Shown here in pieces: positions 17,449 to 26,215 of a stretch of 64,000 bases of DNA (position 1 is its first letter; every line of letters starts with the position of its first letter). The notes beneath the pieces were generated by a model. It had not been told where the DNA came from. It made no database searches and saw only the letters and a program-made list of their open reading frames with translations. Origin of the DNA: Variovorax davisae (GTDB lineage: Bacteria > Pseudomonadota > Gammaproteobacteria > Burkholderiales > Burkholderiaceae_C). Where the stretch lies: positions 1 to 64,000 of the forward strand of contig NZ_JASZYS010000002.1 in NCBI RefSeq assembly GCF_030316845.1, written 5' to 3'. Position numbers and translations under genes: made by a program.

Positions 17449-18219
17449 ATGGCTGCCGGCCTGGCCGTCGACGCCGCAGCGCCCTGGCTGGCACCCTTCG
17501 CGCCGGGTGCGCAGCGGGTGGCGGCCAGAACCGCGTCCGGCGCCGGCGTGGCCGAGGCGCTGGCCGGCGAGCCCTCGCCCATCGACCTGGCGGCCGGGCC
17601 GCTGCGTTTCGTGGCGGGCGACAGTGCGGGCGCCGAAGCCTACGAGGCCTTCATCTTCCGCACCGCCGGCGTGCCGACGCGCGACAACCTGCACGATCTC
17701 TTCAACGGCCTGGTGTGGCTGCGCTTCCCGCGCGCCAAGCGGCGCCTGAACGAACTGCAGGCGGCGCAGATCGCCCGCGCCGGCATCGGTGCCACGCGCG
17801 GGCCGCTGCGCGATGCGCTGACCTTGTTCGACGAGAACGGCGCGCTGCTCGACGCCCCGCCCGCCCTGTGGGAGGCGCTGCACGCGCGCGACTGGCACCG
17901 GCTCTTCGTCACCCGGCGGGCGCTGTGGCGCGAGGCCCGGCTGCAGGTTTTCGGCCACGCGCTGCTCGAGAAGCTGGCCGCGCCGCGCAAGGCGGCCACG
18001 GCCCATGTGCTGGTGGCGCCGGGCGCCAGCCCGTCGCTCGGCCCGGACGACGGCCGGATCGCGGCGGCGCTCGATCCGGCCTGGCTCGCCACCAAGCCCT
18101 TCGTGCCGCTGCCGGTGCTGGGCGTGCCGGGCTGGTGGGCGGCCAACGAGGCGCCGGGCTTCTACGACGACCCGTTCGTGTTCAGGCGACCGCGCGCCGG
18201 GCCCGGGAATTCCTTCTGA
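17449..18219 (+). CDS. DUF3025 domain-containing protein
   Basis: This 256-residue protein covers the DUF3025 family, recognised by [19 protein letters not shown] and the following [12 protein letters not shown] segment. It has no signal peptide or membrane helix and no recognisable catalytic motif. It begins 7 nt after the NYN gene and is probably co-transcribed with it. Function is unknown. An ATG-initiated 37-codon ORF with a good ribosome site runs antisense over its last 58 bases (see findings). Confidence 0.82.
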   Translation: MAAGLAVDAAAPWLAPFAPGAQRVAARTASGAGVAEALAGEPSPIDLAAGPLRFVAGDSAGAEAYEAFIFRTAGVPTRDNLHDLFNGLVWLRFPRAKRRLNELQAAQIARAGIGATRGPLRDALTLFDENGALLDAPPALWEALHARDWHRLFVTRRALWREARLQVFGHALLEKLAAPRKAATAHVLVAPGASPSLGPDDGRIAAALDPAWLATKPFVPLPVLGVPGWWAANEAPGFYDDPFVFRRPRAGPGNSF

Positions 18220-18371
18220 TTCCAGTTGGTATTCGGTGCGCTGGCGGCGCTCCGGGACTTAATCTTGCTTCCCATGGTTGCTCCTATGATGGCGTCCAAA
18301 CCCTTGCAAGCCGGGCCGCAACCCTCATGTCCAGAGGCGGACAACGCCTGTTTTCCCACGGAGAATCCAAC

Positions 18372-19247
18372 TTGAAACGCATCCTTCTTTTCGTCCTGAC
18401 CAACGTCATGGTGGTCGCGGTCCTGGGCGTGGTGGCCAGCCTGCTGGGCGTCAACCGCTTCCTCACGGCCAACGGGCTCAACCTCGGGGCGCTGCTCGGC
18501 TTCGCCCTGATCATGGGTTTCGGCGGCGCGATCATCTCGCTCCTGATCAGCAAGCCGATGGCCAAGTGGTCGGCCGGCGTGCGGATCATCAACGACCCGC
18601 AGACGCCCGACGAGGCCTGGATCGTGCAGACCGTGCGCAACTTCGCCGACAAGGCCGGCATCGGCATGCCCGAGGTCGGCATCTTCGAGGGCGACCCGAA
18701 CGCCTTCGCCACCGGCGCCTTCAAGAACTCGTCGCTGGTGGCGGTGTCGACCGGCCTGCTGCAGAACATGACGCGCGAAGAGGTCGAGGCCGTGATCGGC
18801 CACGAAGTGGCGCACGTCGCCAACGGCGACATGGTCACGATGACCCTGATCCAGGGCGTGATGAACACCTTCGTCGTGTTCCTGTCGCGCGTGATCGGCT
18901 ATGCGGTCGACAGCTTCCTGCGCCGCAACGACGAGCGCTCGTCGGGCCCGGGCATCGGCTACTTCGTGACCACGATCGTGCTCGACATCGTGCTCGGCTT
19001 TGCCGCCGCCATCGTGGTGGCCTGGTTCTCGCGCCAGCGCGAATACCGTGCCGACGCCGGCGCCGCCCAGCTCATGGGCCGCAAGCAGCCGATGGTGAAC
19101 GCGCTGGCCCGGCTCGGCGGCCTCACGCCCGGCGAGCTGCCGAAGACGGTCGAGGCCATGGGCATCACGGGCAAGCTGGGCAGCCTGTTCGCCACCCACC
19201 CGCCGATCGAGCAGCGCATCGCGGCGCTTCAGAACTCGGCGGGCTGA
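18372..19247 (+). CDS. htpX: Membrane zinc metalloprotease HtpX
   Basis: This 291-residue M48 protease degrades misfolded inner-membrane proteins. Two N-terminal membrane helices (about 5-27 and 36-58) precede the zinc motif HEVAH (144-148) and NGD. Two further helices (about 160-180 and 198-218) and the third ligand region [12 protein letters not shown] follow. The start is a TTG at 18372, preceded by GGAGAA at a suitable distance. No in-frame ATG lies before the first helix, and the family N terminus (MKRILLF) begins exactly here. A rho-independent terminator follows at 19267. In other bacteria HtpX is envelope- or heat-stress controlled; no clear such promoter was recognised here. Confidence 0.95.
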   Translation: MKRILLFVLTNVMVVAVLGVVASLLGVNRFLTANGLNLGALLGFALIMGFGGAIISLLISKPMAKWSAGVRIINDPQTPDEAWIVQTVRNFADKAGIGMPEVGIFEGDPNAFATGAFKNSSLVAVSTGLLQNMTREEVEAVIGHEVAHVANGDMVTMTLIQGVMNTFVVFLSRVIGYAVDSFLRRNDERSSGPGIGYFVTTIVLDIVLGFAAAIVVAWFSRQREYRADAGAAQLMGRKQPMVNALARLGGLTPGELPKTVEAMGITGKLGSLFATHPPIEQRIAALQNSAG

Positions 19248-19266
19248 AGCGCCCGCATGCGCGACC

Positions 19267-19292
19267 AGGCCGCCTTCGGGCGGCCTTTTTCT
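19267..19292 (+). terminator. Rho-independent terminator after htpX
   Basis: An 8-bp perfect stem AGGCCGCC/GGCGGCCT with a 4-nt loop is followed by a T-run (TTTTTCTT). It lies 20 nt after the htpX stop and between convergent genes. The T-run is on the plus side only, so it mainly serves htpX. Confidence 0.85.
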
Positions 19293-19300
19293 TGGGTCGC

Positions 19301-20962
19301 TCAGGCGCGCGGGACGACGCTGCGCGCCACGGCCTCGGCCACCTTGATGCCGTCGACCCCTGCCGAAAGAATCCCGCCCGCATAGCTGGCGCCTTCGCCG
19401 GCCGGGTACAGGCCGCGCACGTTGAGGCTCTGGAAGTCCTCGCCGCGCGTCATGCGGATCGGCGACGAGGTGCGGGTCTCGACCCCGGTCAGCACGGCGT
19501 CGTGCAGGTCGAAGCCCTTGATCTTGCGGCCGAAGGCCGGAAACGCCTCGCGCATGGCCTCGATCGCGTAGGCCGGCAGCGCGGCGTGCAGGTCGCCGGG
19601 CGTGACGCCCGGCTTGTACGAGGGCAGCACGCTGCCGAGTGCGGTGGACGGCCTGCCGGCGATGAAGTCGCCCACCAGCTGGCCCGGCGCGCGGTAGTCG
19701 CCGCCGCCGAGCACGAAGGCGTTCGACTCCAGCGTGCGCTGCAGTTCGATGCCGGCCAGCGCCGAGCCGGTGCGGCCTTCCTCCCAGCCCGGAAAGTCGC
19801 GCGGATCGATGCCCACCACGATGCCCGCGTTGGCGTTGCGCTCGTTGCGCGAGTACTGGCTCATGCCGTTGGTCACGACCCGGCCCGGCTCGCTGGTGGC
19901 CGCCACCACGGTGCCGCCCGGGCACATGCAGAAGCTGTAGACCGAGCGGCCGTTGCTCGCGTGGTGCACCAGCTTGTAGTCGGCGGCGCCGAGCAGCGGA
20001 TGGCCGGCATGGCGGCCCCAGCGGGCGCGGTCGATCAGGCCCTGCGGATGCTCGACCCGGAAGCCGATCGAGAACGGCTTGGCCTCGATGTGGACGCCGC
20101 GCGCGTGCAGCATCTCGAAGCTGTCGCGCGAACTGTGGCCGAGCGCCAGCACGACGTGGTCGGCGCGCAGCTCTTCGGCCTGGCCGGTCTGCTGGTCGCG
20201 CACGACCAGGCCGCGCAGCGTCTTGCCGCCGTCCGGGCCGTCCTCGAGCAGCACGTCGGTCACGCGCTGCTCGAAGCGGATCTCGCCGCCCAGCTGGACG
20301 ATCTGCTCGCGCATGTTCTCGACCACCTTGACCAGCTTGAAGGTGCCGATGTGCGGGTGCGCCACGTAGAGGATCTCGGGCGGCGCGCCGGCTTGGACGA
20401 ACTCCTCCATCACCTTGCGGCCGAGGAAGCGCGGGTCCTTGATCTGGCTGTAGAGCTTGCCGTCGGAGAAGGTGCCGGCGCCGCCTTCGCCGAACTGCAC
20501 GTTCGACTCCGGGTTCAGCACGCTCTTGCGCCACAGGCCCCAGGTGTCGCGGGTGCGCTGGCGCACGGTCTTGCCGCGTTCCAGCACGATCGGCCGGAAG
20601 CCCATCCGGGCCAGCATCAGCGCGGCAAAGATGCCGCAGGGGCCGAAGCCGACCACCACCGGGCGCAGCGGCAGCGCGGCCGGCGCCTGGACCGGGGCCC
20701 GCCAGGACATGTCGGGAGTGGCGCCGATGCGCGGGTTCTCCGCGAATTTCGCCAGCAGCAGGTCTTCGAGCGCCGGGTCGGCGATCGCCACGTCGACGAT
20801 GTAAACCTGCAGCAACTCGGCCTTGCGGGCGTCGAAGCTGCGCTTGAAGACCGTGTGGCCGGCCATGGCTTCGACGGCGATGCCGAGCGTGGAGGCGATG
20901 GCCTGGGGCAATGCCGCCCCGTCGTGGGCGAGGGGGAGCTTGATTTCGGAGATTCTCAGCAT
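19301..20962 (-). CDS. NAD(P)/FAD-dependent oxidoreductase of the COG2509 type
   Basis: This 553-residue flavoprotein has an unusual ~100-residue N-terminal domain before the FAD-binding Rossmann motif (VVVGFGPCGIFAALMLARMG, near 104-123, then VLERG). Further features typical of COG2509 dehydrogenases are FGEGGAGTFSDGKL, CMCPGGTVVAA and the C-terminal GEGASYAGGILSAGVDGIK. No substrate is established for the family. It is monocistronic: 74 nt separate it from cysK, and it converges with htpX. The minus-strand GATAAT in the gap could be part of its promoter. Confidence 0.88.
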   Translation of the reverse strand: MLRISEIKLPLAHDGAALPQAIASTLGIAVEAMAGHTVFKRSFDARKAELLQVYIVDVAIADPALEDLLLAKFAENPRIGATPDMSWRAPVQAPAALPLRPVVVGFGPCGIFAALMLARMGFRPIVLERGKTVRQRTRDTWGLWRKSVLNPESNVQFGEGGAGTFSDGKLYSQIKDPRFLGRKVMEEFVQAGAPPEILYVAHPHIGTFKLVKVVENMREQIVQLGGEIRFEQRVTDVLLEDGPDGGKTLRGLVVRDQQTGQAEELRADHVVLALGHSSRDSFEMLHARGVHIEAKPFSIGFRVEHPQGLIDRARWGRHAGHPLLGAADYKLVHHASNGRSVYSFCMCPGGTVVAATSEPGRVVTNGMSQYSRNERNANAGIVVGIDPRDFPGWEEGRTGSALAGIELQRTLESNAFVLGGGDYRAPGQLVGDFIAGRPSTALGSVLPSYKPGVTPGDLHAALPAYAIEAMREAFPAFGRKIKGFDLHDAVLTGVETRTSSPIRMTRGEDFQSLNVRGLYPAGEGASYAGGILSAGVDGIKVAEAVARSVVPRA

Positions 20963-21036
20963 GTCGTGGGCTTGTGTTTATCAAGCAGGGGTGCCGATTA
21001 TCGCCATGCCGGCCCGGGGCACGGTGCAGCAAGGTC

Positions 21037-21957
21037 TCACGCAGGCAAGAACCCATCCACCGACAGGTAGCGCTCGCCGGTGTCGTAGTTGAAGCCCAGC
21101 ACCACGGCATCGGCCGGCAGCGACGGCAGCTTCTGCGCGATCGCGGCCAGGGTGGCCCCCGACGAGATGCCGACCAGCATGCCTTCCTCGCGCGCGCAGC
21201 GGCGCGCCATCTCGCGCGCCGGCTCGGCGTCGACCTGCAGCACGCCGTCGAGCAGGGCGGTGTCGAGGTTCTTCGGAATGAAGCCGGCGCCGATGCCCTG
21301 GATCGGGTGTGGCGAGGGCTGGCCGCCGGAAATCACCGGGGAGGCCACCGGCTCGACCGCGAACACCTGCAGCTTCGGCCACTTCTTCTTGAGCACCCGG
21401 GCGCAGCCCGTGATGTGGCCGCCGGTGCCGACGCCGGTGATCAGCACGTCGATGCCTTCGGGGAAGTCGGCCGCGATCTCCTCGGCCGTGGTGCGCGCGT
21501 GGACTTCGATGTTGGCCGGGTTGTTGAACTGCTGCGGCATCCAGGCCCCCGGGGTGCCGGCGACGATCTCCTCGGCGCGGGCGATCGAGCCCTTCATGCC
21601 CTTCTCGCGCGGCGTCAGGTCGAAGCTGGCGCCGTAGGCCAGCATCAGCCGCCGCCGCTCGACCGACATGCTGTCGGGCATCACCAGGACCAGCTTGTAG
21701 CCCTTGACCGCCGCCACCATGGCGAGGCCGATGCCGGTGTTGCCGGAGGTCGGCTCGACGATGGTGCCGCCGGGCTTCAGCGCGCCCGAACGCTCGGCGT
21801 CCTCGACCATCGACAGCGCGATGCGGTCCTTGATCGAGCCGCCCGGGTTGGCGCGTTCGCACTTGATCCAGACTTGCTGCGTCGCGTGGCCGAAAAGGCG
21901 CTGGATGCGGACATGCGGCGTGTTGCCGATGGTTTGCAGGATGGTGTCGGCTTTCAT
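21037..21957 (-). CDS. cysK: Cysteine synthase A (O-acetylserine sulfhydrylase)
   Basis: This 306-residue PLP enzyme makes cysteine from O-acetylserine and sulfide. Lys43 in [12 protein letters not shown] is the Schiff-base lysine, [12 protein letters not shown] binds the substrate carboxylate, GTGGHITG holds the PLP phosphate and GISSGA carries the Ser that contacts the ring nitrogen. Length and motif spacing fit CysK, with the longer CysM-like features absent. It is divergent from the RNase P RNA gene (67 nt apart). The CysM alternative is less likely but cannot be excluded. Confidence 0.93.
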   Translation of the reverse strand: MKADTILQTIGNTPHVRIQRLFGHATQQVWIKCERANPGGSIKDRIALSMVEDAERSGALKPGGTIVEPTSGNTGIGLAMVAAVKGYKLVLVMPDSMSVERRRLMLAYGASFDLTPREKGMKGSIARAEEIVAGTPGAWMPQQFNNPANIEVHARTTAEEIAADFPEGIDVLITGVGTGGHITGCARVLKKKWPKLQVFAVEPVASPVISGGQPSPHPIQGIGAGFIPKNLDTALLDGVLQVDAEPAREMARRCAREEGMLVGISSGATLAAIAQKLPSLPADAVVLGFNYDTGERYLSVDGFLPA

Positions 21958-22012
21958 TCGGTCTCCTTGGGGCCGGGCCCCAGCTCAGAAAAAGGGGGAG
22001 CGCCATTGTGGC

Positions 22013-22018
22013 GATAAT
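22013..22018 (+). promoter_or_regulatory. Predicted -10 box of rnpB
   Basis: GATAAT (5/6 to TATAAT) lies about 6 nt before the expected 5' end of RNase P RNA at 22024, the right distance for a -10 element. No convincing -35 hexamer is visible at 16-18 bp upstream. Confidence 0.5.
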
Positions 22019-22023
22019 CCACG

Positions 22024-22366
22024 GGTGGAGCACGCCGGACCGCCGCTGGTGCAAGTCTCGAAAGAGCGCACTGGAGGAACGTCCGGACTGCACAGGACAG
22101 CGCAGGAGCTAACCGCTCTCCACCGCGAGGTGAGGATCAGAGCAACAGAGACGAGTCGGCCGGGGGCAACCCCGGGCGGGTGAAACGGGCAATCTCTGCG
22201 CGCAGCAACACCAAGTAGGCCAGCGTCGATGTGGTTCCGCAGAGCTGGCGGGTAGGTGGCATCGAGCCGTTTGGCGACAAACGGCCCAGAGTAATGGCGG
22301 TCACGCTGGAAGCTCGCAAGAGCCTTCAGTGCACAGAATCCGGCTTACAGGCGTGCTCCACAATTT
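22024..22366 (+). ncRNA. rnpB: RNase P RNA (class A)
   Basis: This is the catalytic RNA of RNase P, which removes 5' leaders from pre-tRNAs. The 5' and 3' ends pair as the P1 helix (GTGGAGCACGCC at 22025-22036 with GGCGTGCTCCAC at 22350-22361). The universal core segments are present: GAGGAACGTCCGGACTGC near 22074, the GAGGTGAGGATCAGAGCAACAGAGA region, AGAGTAATGGCGGTCAC-type and CAGAATCCGGCTTACAG near 22334-22350. Length (~340 nt) is standard for proteobacterial type A. It lies between cysK (divergent) and the convergent pseudouridine-synthase-like gene. End coordinates are estimated from P1 pairing. Confidence 0.96.
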
Positions 22367-22390
22367 ATTTCCGTTTGACGGCCGCACCGC

Positions 22391-23101
22391 TCAGAAGCGT
22401 TCGCTGGGCGTCAGATAGCGCCACTGGCTGGGCAAAAGCCCCGACAGCGGCACCCGCCCGATGCGGATGCGCTTCATCGCCAGGATCTGCAGTCCGGCGT
22501 CGTCGCAGATATGGGCGATCTGCCCCGGGCGCGCGCCCTTCAGCGCGAAGCGCAGCCCGGTGTGGCCTTCGGCCTGCTGGCCGATGCTGACGCGTGCCGG
22601 CGAGCGCTCCAGCCGGGCCAGCGTCTCGGGGCCGACCGGGCCGGCGACATCGACCATCACCTCGTGCTCCATGATGCCGGCGTCTTCCTGCAGCTTGCGC
22701 TCGACCCGGAACTCCTGCGTGAAGACCACCAGCCCGCTGGCGCCGGTCTCCAGCGGCGTCATGCAGCGCTGCGCCGCCACGTGGCGCGGCAGGAAGCGCA
22801 GGCCGGCGCGTTCGGGTTCGTGGTGGTTGGCCGCCACCAGCAGCCGGTGCGCGGTCTCGGTCGCCATGCCGGCGGGCTTGTGCAGCAGCAGGGTGACCGG
22901 CACCACCGGCTCGGGCCGGGCGCCGGACTCGATCTCGACCTGCTGGTGCGCATGCACCCGGGCCTGCGGCACCAGCGCCGGCTGGCCGTCGACGCGCACC
23001 GCGCCGTTCTCGATCAGCAGTTCGGCCTCGCGCCGCGAGCAGCCGGCCAGCGCCGCGACCCGCTTGGCGAGCCGGATCCCTTCGTCGTCGGCGTCCTTCA
23101 T
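22391..23101 (-). CDS. RsuA/RluB/RluF-like RNA pseudouridine synthase with altered catalytic motif
   Basis: This 236-residue protein has an N-terminal S4 RNA-binding domain (RLAKRVAALAGCSRREAELLIE, about 9-30) and a pseudouridine synthase fold. The family motif R-L-D-x-x-T/S-S-G-L reads P-L-E-T-G-A-S-G-L here, so the catalytic Asp is Glu and the preceding Arg is Pro. The LLHKPAGM segment and the C-terminal VPLSGLLPSQWRYLTPSE match the family well. Either it works with Glu, or it is an RNA-binding relative without isomerase activity. Its ATG overlaps the stop of the NUDIX-MBL gene (ATGA), indicating coupled expression. Confidence 0.85.
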   Translation of the reverse strand: MKDADDEGIRLAKRVAALAGCSRREAELLIENGAVRVDGQPALVPQARVHAHQQVEIESGARPEPVVPVTLLLHKPAGMATETAHRLLVAANHHEPERAGLRFLPRHVAAQRCMTPLETGASGLVVFTQEFRVERKLQEDAGIMEHEVMVDVAGPVGPETLARLERSPARVSIGQQAEGHTGLRFALKGARPGQIAHICDDAGLQILAMKRIRIGRVPLSGLLPSQWRYLTPSERF

Positions 23102-24783
23102 GGCTGGGCCAGCTGCCGGATGCGCTCGACATGCGCCGCCAGGGAGCGCGCGGCCACCGGCCACATGCGCTCGGGCACGTCGTCGTAGGCCAGCGGCAGC
23201 CACTGCTCGGGCGTGCCCTCGGGCAGCTGGCGCATCGCGGCGGCGATCTTGGCCTCGCGCTTCAGGCGGTGCGCCTTCAGGTGGGCGATGGCGGCGCGGG
23301 CCTCGCCCAGCACGTAGCCGTGGGCCGGCAGGATGAAGCCGACCCCGCCGGCGGCGCAGGCGGCGTCGAGCTTGTCGAGCGAGTCGAGGTAGGCGTTCAT
23401 GTTGCCGTCCGGTGGATCGACCACGGTGGTGCTGCCGTTGAGGATGTGGTCGCCCGAGAACAGCAGCCCGTCTTCCTCCAGCACCAGGCACAGGTGGTTG
23501 GCCGCGTGGCCCGGCGTGTGGACCACGCGCAGCGTGTGCAGCGGCACCCGGGTCTCGCCGCTGTCGCTGATGGCCGGCGTGGTCAGGACCAGGCGCTCGC
23601 CGTCCTGCAGCACCCGGTCGGGCGTGAAGCGGGCGGTGGCGCGGGCGGTCGGCGCCGAGGCCAGGCCGAGGATCGGGGGGTGGCTCTTGCACAGCTTCTG
23701 CAGCGGCAGGGCGCCGGGCGAATGGTCGGCGTGCGAGTGGGTGCAGACGATCATCCGGATGTCGCCCTGGGTCGCGCGCCACAGCCGGCCGATGTGGTCG
23801 AAGTCGTTCGGACCGGGATCGATCACGATGTAGCCGCTGTCGGCGTCGCCCACGATATAGCTGTTGGTGCCGGGGCCGGTCATGGCGCTCGGATTCGGCG
23901 CGGTCAGGCGCTGCACGTTCTTCAAGAGCGGCACCGCCTGCGTGCTCTGCCAGTCCAGCGTGTGGACGATCTGGCCGTCGGGGCTGACCAGCGCCAGTTC
24001 GCCGAAGGCCGACTCGGTCTCCATGTAGCGGGCTTCCTGGCCGGCCAGCCAGCCCGCGCGCGGGCAGCTGGTCCAGATCGGGCCTTCGCCGCCGGCGCGG
24101 TTGGCGCAGGCGTCGAGCACCGCGTCGACCGTCGGGTAGGCGACCATGCGCTCGAGCGTGCGCACGGTCGGGAAGATCATGAAGAAGCTGCCGGCCGCAT
24201 GGCGCGCCAGCGCGTCGGCCGGCCGCACCCAGCACGGTTCGAACTGCTCGGTCTCGTCGGCGGTCGGGGTCTGGCCCTCGGGCATGCGCGCCACCAGGAA
24301 GGGGACGTCGAAGCGCTTGGGCAGGTCGCGGTCGGTGATCCAGTGGGCGAAGGTGAACACCTTGTCGGTCGACAGCAGCAGGCCGCGCGCCACGCACTGG
24401 TCGGCGAAGGCCACCGTGGTGCTGGCGGTGCCGCGGTCCATGGCGGCGACTTCCTCGGCGCTGACGGCCCGGCCGTCGGGGTGATGGGCCAGCAGCACGC
24501 CCAGTTCCTCGAAGCTCTCGCGGATGGCGGCGATGGCCTGGGTGAGCTGCACCCGGCTCTGGGTGCGGCGGCGCGTCGCGATGGCGCGGGCGGTGGTGTC
24601 GCCCTCGTCGATGCGCCCGCCGGGGAACACGTAGGCGCCGGGCGCGAAGCTGGCGCTGGCGGAGCGCCGGGTCATCAGCACTTCGATGCCGTCGGCCGTG
24701 TCGCGCAGCAGCAGCACGGTCGCGGCGGCGCGAACCGGCGCCGGCTCGCGCTGGGGATGGAGATATTGGGTGGGGCGTACCAT
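23098..24783 (-). CDS. NUDIX hydrolase - metallo-beta-lactamase fold fusion protein
   Basis: This 561-residue two-domain protein carries an N-terminal NUDIX domain (about 15-240). It has FPGGRIDEGD near 53-62 and RESFEELG at 88-95, separated by a longer insert than the standard box, as in the NUDT19-like CoA-diphosphatase branch. The C-terminal metallo-beta-lactamase domain starts near GPGTNSYIVG and carries THSHADH (around 348-353), resembling LACTB2-like hydrolases. The fusion hints at two linked hydrolytic steps on one compound, such as an acyl-CoA, but no substrate is established. It is coupled to the downstream pseudouridine-synthase-like gene by a 4-nt overlap and is divergent from nfeD. 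Confidence 0.87.
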   Translation of the reverse strand: MVRPTQYLHPQREPAPVRAAATVLLLRDTADGIEVLMTRRSASASFAPGAYVFPGGRIDEGDTTARAIATRRRTQSRVQLTQAIAAIRESFEELGVLLAHHPDGRAVSAEEVAAMDRGTASTTVAFADQCVARGLLLSTDKVFTFAHWITDRDLPKRFDVPFLVARMPEGQTPTADETEQFEPCWVRPADALARHAAGSFFMIFPTVRTLERMVAYPTVDAVLDACANRAGGEGPIWTSCPRAGWLAGQEARYMETESAFGELALVSPDGQIVHTLDWQSTQAVPLLKNVQRLTAPNPSAMTGPGTNSYIVGDADSGYIVIDPGPNDFDHIGRLWRATQGDIRMIVCTHSHADHSPGALPLQKLCKSHPPILGLASAPTARATARFTPDRVLQDGERLVLTTPAISDSGETRVPLHTLRVVHTPGHAANHLCLVLEEDGLLFSGDHILNGSTTVVDPPDGNMNAYLDSLDKLDAACAAGGVGFILPAHGYVLGEARAAIAHLKAHRLKREAKIAAAMRQLPEGTPEQWLPLAYDDVPERMWPVAARSLAAHVERIRQLAQP

Positions 24784-24830
24784 GGCTCGCGATTATCGGG
24801 AGATCGGGCGCCGCGTGCGACGGCGCCCGT

Positions 24831-24859
24831 GTGACAGGGTCGGCGGCGGTGCCTAGAAT
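24831..24859 (+). promoter_or_regulatory. Predicted promoter of the nfeD-slipin operon
   Basis: -35 GTGACA (24831-24836), a 17-bp spacer and -10 TAGAAT (24854-24859) lie so close to the ATG at 24866 that transcription would start at or near the start codon, giving a leaderless mRNA. A perfect 8-bp stem (GGGCGCCG/CGGCGCCC, 24806-24828) sits immediately upstream between the divergent genes. Confidence 0.5.
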
Positions 24860-24865
24860 CATCGG

Positions 24866-26212
24866 ATGCGGTCCGCCACCACATGGCTGATGGGACTGGT
24901 CCTCCTCGCCCATGCGATGGGAGCGGCCGGCGCCCAAGCCGTGCCTGCCGCCGCCTCCGCGCCCGCTTCACCGGGCACCGTCGTCCTGATGGAACTCGAC
25001 GGCGCCATCGGCCCGGCCGCGGTCGACCACGTGCGCCGCGGCCTGCGGCTGGCGGTCCGCGAACAGGCCCGGCTCGCCGTCATCCAGCTCGACACGCCCG
25101 GCGGCCTCGACGCCTCGATGCGCGACATCGTCAAGGACATCCTGGCCTCGCCGGTCCCGGTGGCGAGCTTCGTGGCGCCGGACGGCGCCCGCGCCGCCAG
25201 TGCCGGCACCTACATCCTCTACGCCAGCCACATCGCCGCGATGGCGCCAGCCAGCAACCTCGGCGCCGCGACGCCGGTGGCGATCGGCGCGCCGACACCG
25301 TCCGCGCCGGACGCGATGACCGCCAAGCGGCTGGCCGACGCCTCGGCCTACCTGCGCAGCCTGGCGCAGCTGCGCGGGCGCAACGCCGACTGGGGCGAGC
25401 TGGCGGTGCGCGAGTCGGCCAGCCTGTCGGCCGCCGAGGCACTGCAGAAGAACGTCGTCACGCTGATCGCGCAGGATGTGGCCGACCTGCTGCGCCAGGT
25501 CGACGGCCGCGAGGTGCGCACGGCGCAGGGGGCTGTTCGGCTGTCGACGCGGCAGGCCCAGGTGCTGGTGTTCGAGGCCGACTGGCGCAGCCGGGTGCTG
25601 TCGGTGATCACCGAGCCCAGCCTGGCGCTGGTGCTGATGATGCTGGGCATCTATGGCCTGCTGTTCGAGTTCTCGAACCCGGGCTTCGTGCTGCCGGGCG
25701 TGGTCGGGGCGATCAGCCTGCTGCTGGCGCTGTTCGGGCTGCAGATGCTGCCGGTCAACTACGCCGGGCTGGGGTTGATCTTCCTCGGCGTGGCCTTCCT
25801 GATCGCCGAGGCCTTCCTGCCGACCTTCGGCGCCCTCGGGGTCGGCGGCATCGCCGCCTTCTCGATCGGCGCCGTGCTGCTGATCGACAACGACGCGCCG
25901 GGCTTCGGCGTCCCGCTGTGGCTGGTCGGCGCGTTGGCCGTGGTCTCGGCCGGCTTCATCGTGGTGGTGGCCGGTGCCGCCGCGAAGAGCCGGCGGCGGC
26001 CACCGGTGCTCGGGGTCGCGACGCTGGTCGGCGCCACCGGCGAACTGGTCGAATTCGCCGACGGCGAGGGCTGGGCCCAGATCCAGGGCGACTACTGGAA
26101 GGTGCGCGGCGCAGAGGGCCTGCGCGCCGGCCGCCGCATCCGCGTGATGCGCGTGCAGGGGCTGGCCCTGCAGGTGGCGGAGGACAACCCGGAGGGCCCC
26201 GCGCGGGCTTGA
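24866..26212 (+). CDS. NfeD-family membrane-bound serine protease (long form)
   Basis: This 448-residue protein has a signal peptide (about 1-25), a ClpP-class serine protease domain and a C-terminal membrane plus OB-fold NfeD domain. The ASAGTYIL segment holds the candidate nucleophile Ser, with the Lys partner in the MTAKRLAD region. Four or five membrane helices occupy about residues 245-375, and the terminal beta-barrel domain starts near GATGELVEFADGEG. Archaeal relatives cleave the C terminus of a stomatin partner. The slipin gene 4 nt downstream is the expected partner, and both act at the inner membrane. The ATG at 24866 may be a leaderless start. Confidence 0.92.
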   Translation: MRSATTWLMGLVLLAHAMGAAGAQAVPAAASAPASPGTVVLMELDGAIGPAAVDHVRRGLRLAVREQARLAVIQLDTPGGLDASMRDIVKDILASPVPVASFVAPDGARAASAGTYILYASHIAAMAPASNLGAATPVAIGAPTPSAPDAMTAKRLADASAYLRSLAQLRGRNADWGELAVRESASLSAAEALQKNVVTLIAQDVADLLRQVDGREVRTAQGAVRLSTRQAQVLVFEADWRSRVLSVITEPSLALVLMMLGIYGLLFEFSNPGFVLPGVVGAISLLLALFGLQMLPVNYAGLGLIFLGVAFLIAEAFLPTFGALGVGGIAAFSIGAVLLIDNDAPGFGVPLWLVGALAVVSAGFIVVVAGAAAKSRRRPPVLGVATLVGATGELVEFADGEGWAQIQGDYWKVRGAEGLRAGRRIRVMRVQGLALQVAEDNPEGPARA

Positions 26213-26215
26213 GAC

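Noticed and set aside
18258..18290. Heat-shock (sigma-32) promoter for htpX
   Set aside because: CTTAA and CCCAT-like pieces are present but the spacing is far too short; TATGAT at 18285 lacks a -35 at the right distance.
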